Positions 37,213 to 47,183 of a stretch of DNA of 64,000 bases are shown here, piece after piece. How positions within the stretch are numbered: position 1 is the stretch's first letter; each line of letters starts with the position of its first letter. The notes beneath the pieces are model-generated. The model was not told the DNA's origin. It saw only the letters and a list, made by a program, of their open reading frames with translations, and did no database searches. The translations under genes and the position numbers were made by a program. Source of the DNA: Patiria pectinifera. Taxonomy: Eukaryota; Echinodermata; Asteroidea; Valvatida; Asterinidae. The DNA lies in NCBI GenBank assembly GCA_029964075.1, contig CM057138.1:9294932-9358931 (forward strand), in the 5' to 3' direction.

Positions 37213-38084
37213 TGCATCGTTGCAGGCGCGTAGCAAGGTCATATTGGGGTAGACGTAAAATAGGGCACATTGCGCATCGCTAGAGCATCCGTGCTATAAG
37301 GTACAAAGCCTTTTTCACACGTCACCCGTAAAATCCGAAATCTGGAAGGGGGGATGGTCTTGGTAGCTTGACACCATTTTTTTTTTCAATGGGGGCGCTG
37401 TGACCAGTATCGGACTATATAGGTGACGCTCTTTATAGCGGCACAAATGCCGACGTTTGCAGGACGTTAGAAAACTCAACGCCACTGTGTTGCTCATCAT
37501 AACAGCATATCCCCATTCGAAAGACGCGCAAGTACAGTTGGAATCTCCTTCGGATTTCGAATGTAGGGACAGGTAGCGGGCAATGAATACTGCATACATA
37601 AGGTTTCTCTCCGCCCCCTGAATACAACATCAGAACGATTATGTTAGCGAGGAACCACCCTATTGCACAATTTCAACAAGGCTACCATTACTGTGCAATT
37701 TGTGTGCTAATGAGCTTCAATTTTCGCTGAAAAAGAAAGTGTCTCGGGCAACTATCAATCAAACGAGGAGCAACACTTTTCAGTATTTGAAAATTATGCA
37801 GTTGAAATGCTTGAAAATTGCCTTTGTGAAAGCACTGTTGATTTTGCCTATTTGTTTTGTTAAAAGTTGTAACCATCATTAAAAAAATCATACTGTGCAC
37901 ATGCAGAGGTGATCCAATCAATGGCCATGGGAACTAGCTACCGGTCTTAATACATTTATGGCAGGCGAAGACCAGTCTATCGTCAAATAATGCCGCAAAG
38001 AACAGCGCCACTTATTGTCCGGTAGCGTGTAATATTATTGGCGTTGAACAGCGCCCCCGGACTAGGTGACGGGAGAAATTCCGG
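37213..38084. other. No gene recognised
   Basis: CAGGCGCGTAGCAAGG at about 37225 looks like a hAT left end, but no right end was matched. No exon supported. Confidence 0.45.
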
Positions 38085-39549
38085 GCTACCTTCCAGCACG
38101 GAGTAGTCCAATTGTGCCATGCATTTGTAGGGGTGAGTAATTTTAGTTTTCGCCTTATCACCCAGAGGGCGCCCTTGTGTCTTACTGTGTTGCAACGTTC
38201 CTTTTCCAAATCAGCTGGAACAGACTAGGCCTCGACCTGAATGGCTCTTGCATAAACAGGGCATTTAGATATAGACCCACTAGTGTGGCCGTACCGTCGG
38301 TATGCTGCGCTGAACCTCTGGCCACACACCGTGGTACCGCGTGCTACTGAGGACGAAGTTTCATAAAATCTGCGGTCCGTTTCTTACATTCTCAGTTTCT
38401 TACTTTCTTATGGTTGTATTCTATGATGTCTCACCTATCACTTCTGGGATGCTTAGGTCTAATGATGTTCCATTTTCCGATATATTCTTCAATCTTTCTG
38501 GAGCCCATATCAATTTGCATTCGTGAAACGTCTGGTGGTGATGGCAGCCATTTTGAGTGACAAGAGATGACCTCAAGCTGTGACGTCGCGTTTATGCAAA
38601 TTGCTTGTCGAGCGCGCGGGGGCGCGAGTTGCAAATGCGACGGCTGTTTCCTGTGCCGTTTTCCATGCATCTCAGTCTCCTAATAAACCAGTAGATTTGG
38701 GGGATACAGCGGTGTCTCACGCCTTCGTTTCTTCTTGCCCGGAACCCGGGATCACTTCCCCTCCTCGGAGTTGATAGCGAGACTCCACGCAACCCCTGCC
38801 CCTCGCGGAGGTTACTACACATTCATAGCTACCCGTTTTCATGAACCAAGTAGGGAGCTTACACATTGTTATGTTTTTCGACATTATGTAATCTATTTAA
38901 TAAATGGTGCGACTGTATTTATAGCTCCGCGCCCCAGCGTAGGAAAAGTTGTAATTTCACAAGCGAAGGTAAGAATACAATAATCAATTTGATTGCAGTT
39001 TGCAGTCTATTTATTTTTAAGTCTATTTATTTTTTACTAAAAACATTTTTTTTTTCGATTACAATCATTGCATATCAATAAGAGCCAGCAAAAACAGTGA
39101 GCATAAGAAAATTAATTATAAATCACAAACTTTGCATGAACATTAGCCATACTTAGGCCTACTACTACTACTTTATGCTTTCTTAACTTTGCTATAATAT
39201 GTTGTCTTTGAGAGTATAATATAATAATAGGATAGTGAAATATAACTAGTCTAAACAGATCACATTCAAGTTTGTAATGAAATAAGGATGTTACATCAGG
39301 GTATCTATTACCCAGACGTCTCGCCATACACTTGAAGCGTTTAACCACTAATCAAACGAGTTTAGCTGGTGTTACTGTTCACAAAATAGTGACGTCGTCG
39401 GTTAGTGGTTGGCCTCATGTTTTGCACAAACGTGGTAAAAATAAACTACCGAGATAAAATTGTCAAATACTGTTGTTGTTTTTTTCAATTAAACTGAAAG
39501 GAAAACTGACGACATAGTTTTAATCTATATAAAATAAGCCAATCTCTAA

Positions 39550-40686
39550 ATTCGTCACCGTTTTCAAGAAAGGCCAGTGGGATTAACTATAAAATGATGT
39601 TGTTGGTTTACAAAGCTCTAAATGGCAAAGCCCCCTCATACATCATGGACATGCTTTCCACTTACAGACCCTCCCGCACTCTCCGATCCAGTAACAAGCA
39701 TCTACTACATGAGCCAAAATCACACTGTATTTGGGGAGACAGGTCATTCTCTGTAGCAGCACCTCGTTTGTGGAATCGGCTACTTATTCACATCAAAACC
39801 TCAGAAACCATCCAGTCCTTCAAAACAGCTCTCAAAACTCACCTTATGACGTTAGCTTTCAATTAATCCCTTGCATTTATGTTTATTTTGTTTTTCTGCT
39901 CTTCCGTTGCTTACCTTAATTTGTTTAGTTTGTTTATTAATTCATATTGATTTTGTTTACCTATTTTTGCTGCTGTTTTGCTTGTATACAATTATGTATA
40001 GCGCCTTGAGCACCTCACGGTGGATATGTTTGCGCTTTATAAATGTCCAATATTATTATTATTATTATTATTATTTGAAGAAAAGGCGTTTTCGACTTAT
40101 CGCAAAAGAAGTTTCTCCTGTTTTAAAACTGCAAAAAAAACTTCTTTCAACAACTTTGTGCAGTAAGGAAATCTTCACATGATTCTATGAGGGGTGAGTT
40201 TTACGTAAACCCAGTAATTAGAATTAACACAGTAGTTAATTAGCGAAATTTAATTAGTAAAAATGTGTGTCTCTCCTTGAAAACAAAATTTCAAGTTTCC
40301 CACTTTTAGGTCCTTTCTGTTCAATGTTTTTTTCCGTATGGAAGAAGTACGCGTGTGTACGTGCGCACAGCAGCGAAAGTAACAAAGATATGTTGCTCTT
40401 CGTGAAAACGAAAATCTCAGTTGACCTACTTTTACGTTTTTCCGTGCCTTAGGTTCAAGGGGCCAAAATGTTTGTGTCTCTTCGTGAAACGCAAATTGCA
40501 ATTATCGAGATGTCTGCCCCTTGCATCATTAATGTAATTTGGAAATTAATGATGTTTTGCTTACAGAAACATGTCAAAATGGTTCAGTACAACGTTTTAA
40601 AGCAAAATAGTGAAACAAAATCGAAATCGAAAAAAAATGGAAATGTTTGACATAATATGTGTCTCTTCGTGAAAACGGTGACGAAT
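39550..40686. mobile_element. Transposon with perfect 17-bp inverted ends, only in copy B
   Basis: ATTCGTCACCGTTTTCA (39550-39566) and its exact complement (40670-40686) bound the insertion. The equivalent place in copy A reads CAATCTCTATATGTAATAGG, an unoccupied site. Inside are three or four GTGTCTCTTCGTGAAAAC motifs and a LINE 3' fragment. No transposase was seen. Confidence 0.75.
39590..40076 (+). pseudogene. LINE 3' end (RT C-terminus and tail)
   Basis: The open segment 39594-39866 encodes LLVYKALNGKAPSYI and SVAAPRLWNRL, the usual C-terminal end of LINE polymerases. GCGCCTTGAG and (ATT)n at 40051-40076 follow. It lies inside the 17-bp-ended transposon. Confidence 0.85.
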
Positions 40687-40812
40687 CGAAAAGGAGTCAA
40701 ACACGATTTCTTTGTCGGTTTCAAAGTCCCCTTTTCGCATTCAATTTAAAAAATCACGAACGCTAAGTATATATATAGCAAGAAAGGTTGTCTATATTTG
40801 GAATTGAATATA

Positions 40813-41183
40813 AGGCCCAAAAAAAAGGCTCCGGTTTCTGGTATGGAGCTTGCCCAAAAAGTGGTGCGGCGACGCGGCTTTTTTTTTTTTTTTTTTACCT
40901 GATTTTTTTGCTTCAAATTTCGGCTGATGACTGCAAATGGTCCTCGACTAAACTTAGTGCAAATGTATCGGAGTCCAGAGAGGCCACATAAAGCTTATTC
41001 TCAACCATAACCCAATCTAAAAACACGTTAAAATTGTGCAGCAGCAGGATTCCAGTCAAACTAGTGAGTTTGGCGGTTTTGAGACATCATCTTTCATTGA
41101 AAAAAAAACTTTTACATTTTGCCAACGCGCATGGCTACGGCGACGCGCGCGCATATCAGAAACCGGAGACTTTTTTGGGGGCC
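40813..41183. mobile_element. MITE with CTCCGGTTTCTGGTAT inverted ends, copy 2
   Basis: AGGCCC with an A-run and GGCTCCGGTTTCTGGTAT on the left, and CCGGAGAC with a T-run and GGGGGCCT on the right. The interior is as in 3294-3610. It lies 283 bases beyond the stop codon of the copy B complement exons. Confidence 0.85.
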
Positions 41184-41465
41184 TAAAATGGACTACAGCT
41201 TGAATAAACGTATTTTTCTGTATAAAAATGAATTGAAAAAAATAAAGAAAAAAATCGGGCTTTCAAAGATCAGAGATCCAAGTATCGAACAAGCAACTGC
41301 TGTACTAGTTCTTGTTTAAAACAAATACAAACTGTTTGATCTTTTGTAATACATCTGATTTTAAATCACTTAGTTTGATTTAGCATCCATGCGGTATCTT
41401 TTTACCTTTTCATCTGGTATATGTCACTTACAAAAGCTATATATGACGAACGAACGAGATGGCGT

Positions 41466-41628
41466 TTAAAGTGCGCATCCTTCTCCGTTGACCAATTCCT
41501 GCTTCAGCTCCATGAGTTTCCCGTCCATCCGATTCCATTTAGTCTTCCCCACCAGCTTTTCCCTTTTCAGTTGCTGAGCCGTAGCATACGTATAGAAGAA
41601 TGTCCTGTCATCGATGACGTACTGGTAA
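41466..41628 (-). CDS. Copy B terminal exon 9
   Basis: Acceptor TTCATAG|T. Encodes YQYVIDDRTFFYTYATAQQL, a Lys-rich insertion relative to copy A (four extra codons), LMELKQELVNGEGCAL, and stop at 41468-41466. Confidence 0.87.
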
Positions 41629-44600
41629 CTATGAATTTAAGAAAGAATACAAAATATATGATAATGTTAAGGAAAGCTTTAAAATACTTTATAATTGTGC
41701 GCGTCGTGGCATTAGATTCGCATTAAAGGATACCAACCCCCATCTCTTTGCAAATGTGGAAACGAGTCGAATTGTGTTATAATTGCAGATAATAAACATC
41801 ATTTACAATTTAAGAGATGATGCATAAGAAATCAAAGGCCAATAAGTGGTACTCACGTGTCCTCTCCCATGTGGTCCTTGGTTGGTAACCCACCGCTACC
41901 GATTACTAGGTACTTCTTCTGAATCTCCAGGTTTGGTGTGTCGCAGCTTTTGCTCTTTGCGAAAACTCTTGTTGCACCTTTGTACACGTGATCCAGCCCT
42001 TACATTAATGACATGGATTGAAAACGGCAATGTTAATTATAGAACACTGTTATTAACTTTGAGGTCACAAAACGTGAGGTAGTGTTTATTTGCAAACAAA
42101 TTGTCTGTTTACATATACTATTAACAGAAAAGCCGTCGGCGTACATATAATTCTTTATGCACATTATATCATAGGAAGAAGTCAACATGTCTTTGTCAAC
42201 ATTGCAAAATATTGCAAAAATCACAAGGCGACACCGAAACTGCAGATTTTTTTTCTTGCATTTTAAAGTTGTTCTTGTGAATGACGAGTTTCCGAACTAA
42301 AACAGAACCATCACCGCTACCATCACAAAACGACATCAATAATAATATCGCTTTATATAGCGCACATATCAATCAAACGGATTATCAGGTTAAACATTAC
42401 AAAGACAATAATGATCAACTCTCTGGGGAGTATACAGCTCAAGGCTGCCATATCGGCACAATGGGCTAAATCAAACACATGACCATCTCTACCCTCGCAG
42501 GTACCCATTATTCCTAGAAGCAATAAATGACAAAGTGTCTTGCCCAATGACACATACACACCAAACCCAGTTTAACCAACAAGATCATCGGTTTAATATA
42601 AGGTATAGGCCTATGAAGTTGAATATTAACACAAACAAAGGCGAAAAGGGAAATGGGTTGAACAAAATCTGGCACTTGTTAGCGTTATTTATTAATTATT
42701 ATGTAATCATTCTGCATGCGTGACGCACTACAATTCAGTTTTTACCTTGCTTGAGAGGGGCGTCGATTGTCATGGTGTAGAACTGGAAATTGCCTTTGTC
42801 CTCCACATCGGTAACGCGCATCTCGTAGGCTGAGTGGTGGATTGAAATAATACAACATTCAATGCAATAGGAGTGTATGAGGTCATCCTCAATGTTGTCT
42901 AGTTTCACGAAAATATTCTTTATGCATACACATAACCATAAGTAAAACGCTCGAATGTTTCCCCCACCATTTTATTCAACACTGTGTGTAGGTTTAATTC
43001 ACCAAAATGCGCTTTTGATGCACAGGCCCTTCCAGTCATCTCAAAAACGTCATACTCGCGCCCTTTGTTGAACGGATCCTTTGCACATTTTCCTGTTGTG
43101 AAAAGATTTTTTAAAAAAATATATAAGGGTGGATATGAAAATATTGCGTCATCCGTCATTCTTTGTCTTTGCATGTTTGACAGCTCATAAAGTGTTTTCT
43201 AGATAATTGTGTTCGCAGGACAGAAAGTCCCGTAATGTCTTAGCCAAAAGTGCAACCGATAATGTATTGCACGTGGAACGCTTATATATATTGCTTAACT
43301 GTCAACATGTCTAACCAAGGGGTCTAAGTCGATAAGAAACCATTCGAGACACGCAATATCACATCTGGCACTACACATGGAATGACATTTCAATCTTGGC
43401 CCACTAATAATGTGGCCTCATGGCGTAGTTGAAAAACTGGTTTAACTAAACTAAACATTTCAATTAACAACCTTTAAAAATAACACGACTAGTAAAGCCC
43501 ACCTCGGGGCAGGCGCGGATCCAGAGGAATGGGGGGTTGGGGTTCTGGGTCGAAGGCCCCCCACCCCCGCCCAGTTCTGACTAAATGTTTTGCTTTCATT
43601 GAAATACATTGAAAATAATGTGAAACCCCCCCCCCCCCCCGCTCTGACACCCCCAAAAAAAGGATGGCAAAAATGTTCACGGAATATGCTGTAGTGGTAA
43701 AGTAATAGGATTCGGTAAGCCGTCTAAATCACAAGTGACGGTCAGTCACCGAGATAGGTATCCAGTCTAATTCACAAGTTACGGTCAGTCAGTGAGAAAG
43801 GTAACCTGCCTTATTTACAAGTGTGAGACAGTCAGTCAGATACGTAGCCAGTCCAATTCACAAGTAAAGCATCAGTCAGTGATTTAGGTAACCATGCAGT
43901 GTAATTCAAAATAACAGTCGGTTATTGGCAGCGCTCGCAGTATCACTGGTGCACATTTTTTTTTACTGTCCTATTCCTACTGAATACTACAAGAAAACCA
44001 GCGAAATAAATCGCAACCTTGTTTCCATAGACTGCATGTGCGTTCATCACACACAAGGGCGGATCCAGAACACAGTTTTTGGGGGGGCCAAAAACATTTT
44101 TTGTCCTCCAAAAAAGTGGGTCCAAAAAAATTACGGCGTGGGGTTCGGGGCCCGCTTAAGGGCCCCGAAAAAATTTTGGATTCTAGATGCTCTGTGGTGC
44201 GATCTGAGGCAATTTCTGACCACTTTAACCAATGTTTTTTTGAGGAAAAGATGGTGGTGTACTCATTGCCTGCCTTTTTTGCGATGTCACATAAAAAAAA
44301 AAAAATTGGTTTCGTTTTGGGGGGGGGGGGGACCATGGCCCCCTTTGGCCCCCCTGGATCCGCCCTTGATCACACGAGGCATTTTCTAACTAACAAGGCG
44401 CGGAAAGATCGTATCCGTGGGGAAGAGGTTGTGCACATCACTCTTTGTTGGAAACGCGTCACATTCTCTGGCGCATGGCGGCGAATTCGATCCAGACGTA
44501 GACATATCTTCTTCGTCAGAAATTATATCTTGGGGGTTTAGAGATCACAAGGAATATTTCGCTAACGGAGAGAAGCAGCACAGCGCAGCATGCAAGTCAT

Positions 44601-45247
44601 GTGGGCTGCGGATTTCGGAGAAGTCTGGAACAACTTCCAACTTCAATAAGCACCTTCGACGCAATAAATCAAGAATTTCAAGCAAAAACAACACTTTTTA
44701 ATATGTGTAGGCCTGCGTGTTAATTTCTTGGAATACTGGGTAATTACTTTACATATCACATGTAAGTAACGGTGCTAATTTCCATACTGCGTTAGTTTAA
44801 AATGTATTCGGGATGTACTCGATATCTTTGTACTCGTACTCGGCCCGTAGTCGGACTCTGAAAAACTCGAACTCGGATTTTTGGCCCAGGACTCGACCAA
44901 AAAGTACTCGGACTCGGCCCGTACTCGGCACTGTGTGTACTCGGAAAACTTGGTACTCGAGTTTTGGTACTCGACTTCAGCACTGGTACAAAGTAGAATA
45001 TATGGACCTCGCTGGGACCAGTAAGAAATCCAATAATCGGTACAGCAAACACAATGCTGTTAATACCGATGCAAATACATCGTTTGCATATTATGCGTCT
45101 AAACCATAAACTACACTCAAATTAATGTCAACTGGGGAGAAAGAAAGTAATACTCACCTGCAGCACATACGCAGATGTCTTCCACACACAGTTTCCCAAG
45201 CAAGTTGGAGCCCTCCTTGGGACTGATGAACTTCACACACTCCTCCG
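41466..45247 (-). CDS. Second C345C/NTR module of the C3-like gene (copy B)
   Basis: Five exons (45247-45158, 43092-43003, 42829-42746, 41998-41857, 41628-41466) repeat the last five exons of copy A with identical phases (1, 1, 1, 2) and end in TAA. They encode one C345C (netrin-like) domain, by family the C-terminal domain of C3/C4/C5 that contacts convertase proteases. All eight cysteines and the C-terminal GEGCAL are kept. Exons 8 and 9 are longer by one and four codons. No MG8 or earlier exon exists between this block and copy A, so it cannot be a full complement gene. It is in frame with the phase-1 donor at 59343, and joining it would give 325 instead of 320 residues for the visible part. 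It may be an alternative 3' end of the same gene or an orphan duplicate; no disabling change is visible. Confidence 0.8.
41857..41998 (-). CDS. Copy B exon 8
   Basis: Acceptor is weak (AATGTAAG|GG, with no pyrimidine run); donor GACAC|GTGAGT. Encodes LDHVYKGATRVFAKSKSC and KKYLVIGSGGLPTKDHMG. One codon longer than copy A (LEIQKKY against LQMKKY). Confidence 0.87.
42430..42560 (-). mobile_element. SINE or LINE tail fragment in copy B intron
   Basis: Minus strand contains CATTGGGCAAGACACTTTGT, the same tail motif as the SINE at 4390-4584. No tRNA-like head was identified. Confidence 0.4.
42746..42829 (-). CDS. Copy B exon 7
   Basis: Acceptor CTCAG|CC, donor CAAG|GTAAAA. Encodes YEMRVTDVEDKGNFQFYTMT and IDAPLKQ. 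It is nearly identical to copy A; only two residues differ. Confidence 0.9.
43003..43092 (-). CDS. Copy B exon 6
   Basis: Acceptor AACAG|GA, donor TTTG|GTGAAT. Encodes KCAKDPFNKGREYDVFEMTG and RACASKAHF. About eight of 30 residues differ from copy A, the most diverged equal-length exon. Confidence 0.88.
43500..43680. mobile_element. Possible hAT-like fragment
   Basis: CAGGCGCGGATCCAGAGG near 43511 resembles hAT left ends in this window, and a C-run lies at 43626-43640. No right end or target duplication was found. Confidence 0.35.
43713..43915 (+). repeat. Degenerate 40-50-bp tandem repeat, about five units
   Basis: Units centre on CCAGTCTAATTCACAAGT and GGTCAGTCA(C/G)(C/T)GAGA, with drifting length. 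It lies in the copy B intron between exons 5 and 6. Confidence 0.7.
44054..44368. mobile_element. hAT-like MITE
   Basis: The perfect inverted ends CAAGGGCGGATCCAG and CTGGATCCGCCCTTG are flanked by ATCACACA (44046-44053) and ATCACACG (44369-44376), 7 of 8 identical. The interior carries the GGGCCCGCTTAAGGGCCCC block also found at 48180-48310 and 48560-48690. A 167-codon frame through it is a by-product. Confidence 0.88.
44417..44701 (+). pseudogene. BED zinc-finger fragment of a hAT transposase
   Basis: The frame contains a DHKEYFANG aromatic-acidic lead, CKSCG and GTTSNFNKHLRR, the order of a BED finger (C-x2-C, then H in the helix). The final His is replaced (KHLRRNKSR), and no transposase core follows, so it is a remnant. 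BED fingers sit at the N-terminus of hAT transposases and bind element ends. Confidence 0.65.
44815..44985. repeat. TACTCG hexamer array ending in CAGCACTG
   Basis: About 15 TACTCG or close variants (ACTCGG, CTCGAC) are packed in 170 bases, ending TCGACTTCAGCACTG. The complement, CAGTGCTGAAGTCGA, parallels the ends of the element at 48759-50580 (CAGTGTTG..GTCTCGAGG). It may be the end of the hAT element that carried the BED finger just upstream. Confidence 0.6.
45158..45247 (-). CDS. Copy B exon 5 (start of C345C)
   Basis: Acceptor TATAG|CG, donor GCAG|GTGAGT (standard GT). Encodes EECVKFISPKEGSNLLGKLC and the next two Cys. It differs from copy A at six of 90 bases, three of them changing residues. 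Confidence 0.88.
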
Positions 45248-45819
45248 CTATAAGGTACGTAAAAATAAAATAAAAATATATAAGATTCCTCAGAAGAACA
45301 ACTATTCCAAATACCATCATATTTGCTCAAACGCATGCACCGGGACTCTTTAAATGTTTGAAATATCAGCAATTGATGATTGTTGAAATAGTTGTTTTCC
45401 TTTTTGTACTTTCTCAAAAGGGTTGGTGAAGGTAACTAATGACACATTCTAGCAAATCGTGCACAGTATAAATTCAAGCAATAGCGAGACTTAGATACAA
45501 TGCACATAGGCATGCCGCCTGTACGCGTCATAATGGTGAGTGACATAAACGAATATTTATTCATGGCTCATTTCTAACTGACAAGATTGTCATGATTTGT
45601 GTCCTCATATGGGCCGTAGGAGCTGCTACTCTTGTTCTAAATAAAATATTTAAATCCTGCAGGACCTTTTAAGTACTCTTCACTACACTGAGCACTTTGA
45701 GGTTGATGGAGGGATCGAGAACTGCCTATACATATGCTTTATTCATTATCAATTTTCGGCTGAATGAAAACAACAAAAGAAAAAAATCAACACTAGAGAT
45801 TCGCGTTTGTTGTTACAAA

Positions 45820-46010
45820 CTCAGAGTGGTCGGGTGGACAAATATTTTATAAACACTGTCTAGTTAAGTAATGAATATTTTTATGTAAGAACAAAGGATC
45901 ACAAAATTAAATCCTTTTCAGGACAATCAATTATTTTGTTTAAAGAAATGCATCTTTAACGCTGTGATAAATTTCAGTAAACATTCAATGTACACATACA
46001 AGTTATTTCT
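45820..46010 (+). repeat. Dispersed repeat shared with 22130-22320
   Basis: See the partner at 22130. The copy lies just beyond the upper end of duplication copy B. Confidence 0.5.
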
Positions 46011-46129
46011 GGCTTGATAACGGGCATAGTCAAAAACGAGAAGTGACTACTGATTTAGTTCGGAGTGGATGTTCATTGTGAAGCTATTTAACGTATGAAC
46101 ATTTCGAAAATATAAGTGTATGTATTAAT

Positions 46130-46576
46130 AACACCAAACTTCCGGTTTGATGACGTCACAGTATTTGGAGGCCAAAGGTGAACATTGTAATGGTATCGTT
46201 ATTTGGGCTAAGATATACGACATGGATCAAATGATAAAATTAATTTTTAACATTTGATCGGTGGCAAATTTTCATAGAAGTAACTTCCGGTCTGATGACA
46301 TCATGAATTTGAAACCTTGTCAAGTTATCTGTTGTTAATCAGAAAAAAACAAGGGGCGATTTGGTAAAATTTGAATCTACTGTTTTAAAATTTAAAAAAA
46401 ACACCACAATTCTATGCGCCGCTAGTGGGCGCCCTTTCGGATGATGACGTCATTACACTTTTTTGTGTCTGGCATTCCTCACTAAACACTTTCATAATAT
46501 ATATGTCTGTGGTAAAATGCTTCCGCTTTTGAGTTATATTCAAAGTTCAAAGCATAGTTTTTATTGCACTTCCGGT
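46130..46576. repeat. Repeats with CTTCCGG and TGACGTCA motifs
   Basis: ACTTCCGGTTTGATGACGTC at about 46137, ACTTCCGGTCTGATGACATC at about 46283, CGGATGATGACGTCAT near 46438 and ACTTCCGG at about 46568 form spaced, diverged units. ETS-like CTTCCGG and CRE TGACGTCA motifs recur, but a transposon origin is more likely than a regulatory one. Confidence 0.5.
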
Positions 46577-46942
46577 AAAAAAGTATCCGGTTTCTGGTAT
46601 GGAGCTTGCCCAAAAGTGGTGCCGTGACGCGGCTTTTTTTTGTTTTTACCTATTTTGTTTTGCTTCAAATGAAGGCTGATGACTGCAAAATAATGGTGCC
46701 CGACTAAACTCAGATGCAAATATTATGGGAGACCAGAGAGACCACATAAAGCTTATTCTCGATCGTAACCCCATCTAAAAACACATCAAACTTGTGCATC
46801 AGCAGGATTCCAGTCAAACCAGTGAGTTTGGCGGTTTTGCGACATCATCTTTCATTGAATTTTTTTTTTTTCATTTTGCCGACGCGCATGGCTAACGGCG
46901 ACGCGCGCGCATACCAGAAACCGGAGACTTTTTTTTGGCCTA
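46577..46942. mobile_element. MITE with CTCCGGTTTCTGGTAT inverted ends, copy 3
   Basis: Left end TATCCGGTTTCTGGTAT, right end ATACCAGAAACCGGAGAC with a T-run and GGCCTA. Same family and orientation as 3294-3610 and 40813-41183. Confidence 0.8.
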
Positions 46943-47028
46943 ATAGATAAATATGGTCATCAAATGGAATGTTAATAATTGCCAAACATTCTCTTATGCA
47001 AAGTGTAGGATTACAGTGTGATGTAGCA

Positions 47029-47183
47029 GTCCATCAACGATCGCGAAAGTTCATCACCGATCGTGAATATGCATCACCAGTAAAAGTCCATCACCGATCG
47101 CGAAAGTCCATCACCGATCGTGAATATGCATCACCAGTAAAAGTTCATCACCGATCGCGAAAGTCCATCACCGATCGTGAAAA
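47029..47183 (+). repeat. 57-bp repeat of ATCACCGATCG modules
   Basis: CATCACCGATCGCGAAAGT and CATCACCGATCGTGAATATG alternate, with a 57-base higher-order unit repeated nearly three times. The unit is 19 codons and keeps a 156-codon frame open (HHRSRKSITDREYASPVK), but nothing outside the repeat looks like a known protein. Confidence 0.85.

Larger units (their letters stand above)
38085..45800. repeat. Segmental duplication, downstream copy (B)
   Basis: Pairs with 50785-59165 in the same orientation. Shared landmarks: GGGCTACCTTCCAGCACGGA (38092/50790), CTACCCGTTTTCAT, TATTTATAGCTCCGCGCCC, TTAGTGGTTGGCCTCATGTT, the five C345C exons, and TAATGGTG.GT beyond them. Private insertions break the alignment in each copy. 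Limits are approximate. Confidence 0.85.

Noticed and set aside
38200-38815. Solo LTR in duplication copy B
   Set aside because: A GC-rich insertion relative to copy A with an AATAAA near 38681, but I could not find matching TG/CA ends with a target duplication.
44038-44541. 167-codon plus-strand frame
   Set aside because: It runs through a hAT MITE with defined ends and a target duplication; composition follows G-runs, not a protein.
41466-45247. An independent second full complement gene
   Set aside because: No MG8 or earlier exon was found between this block and copy A; the duplicated segment starts in the intron just before exon 5.
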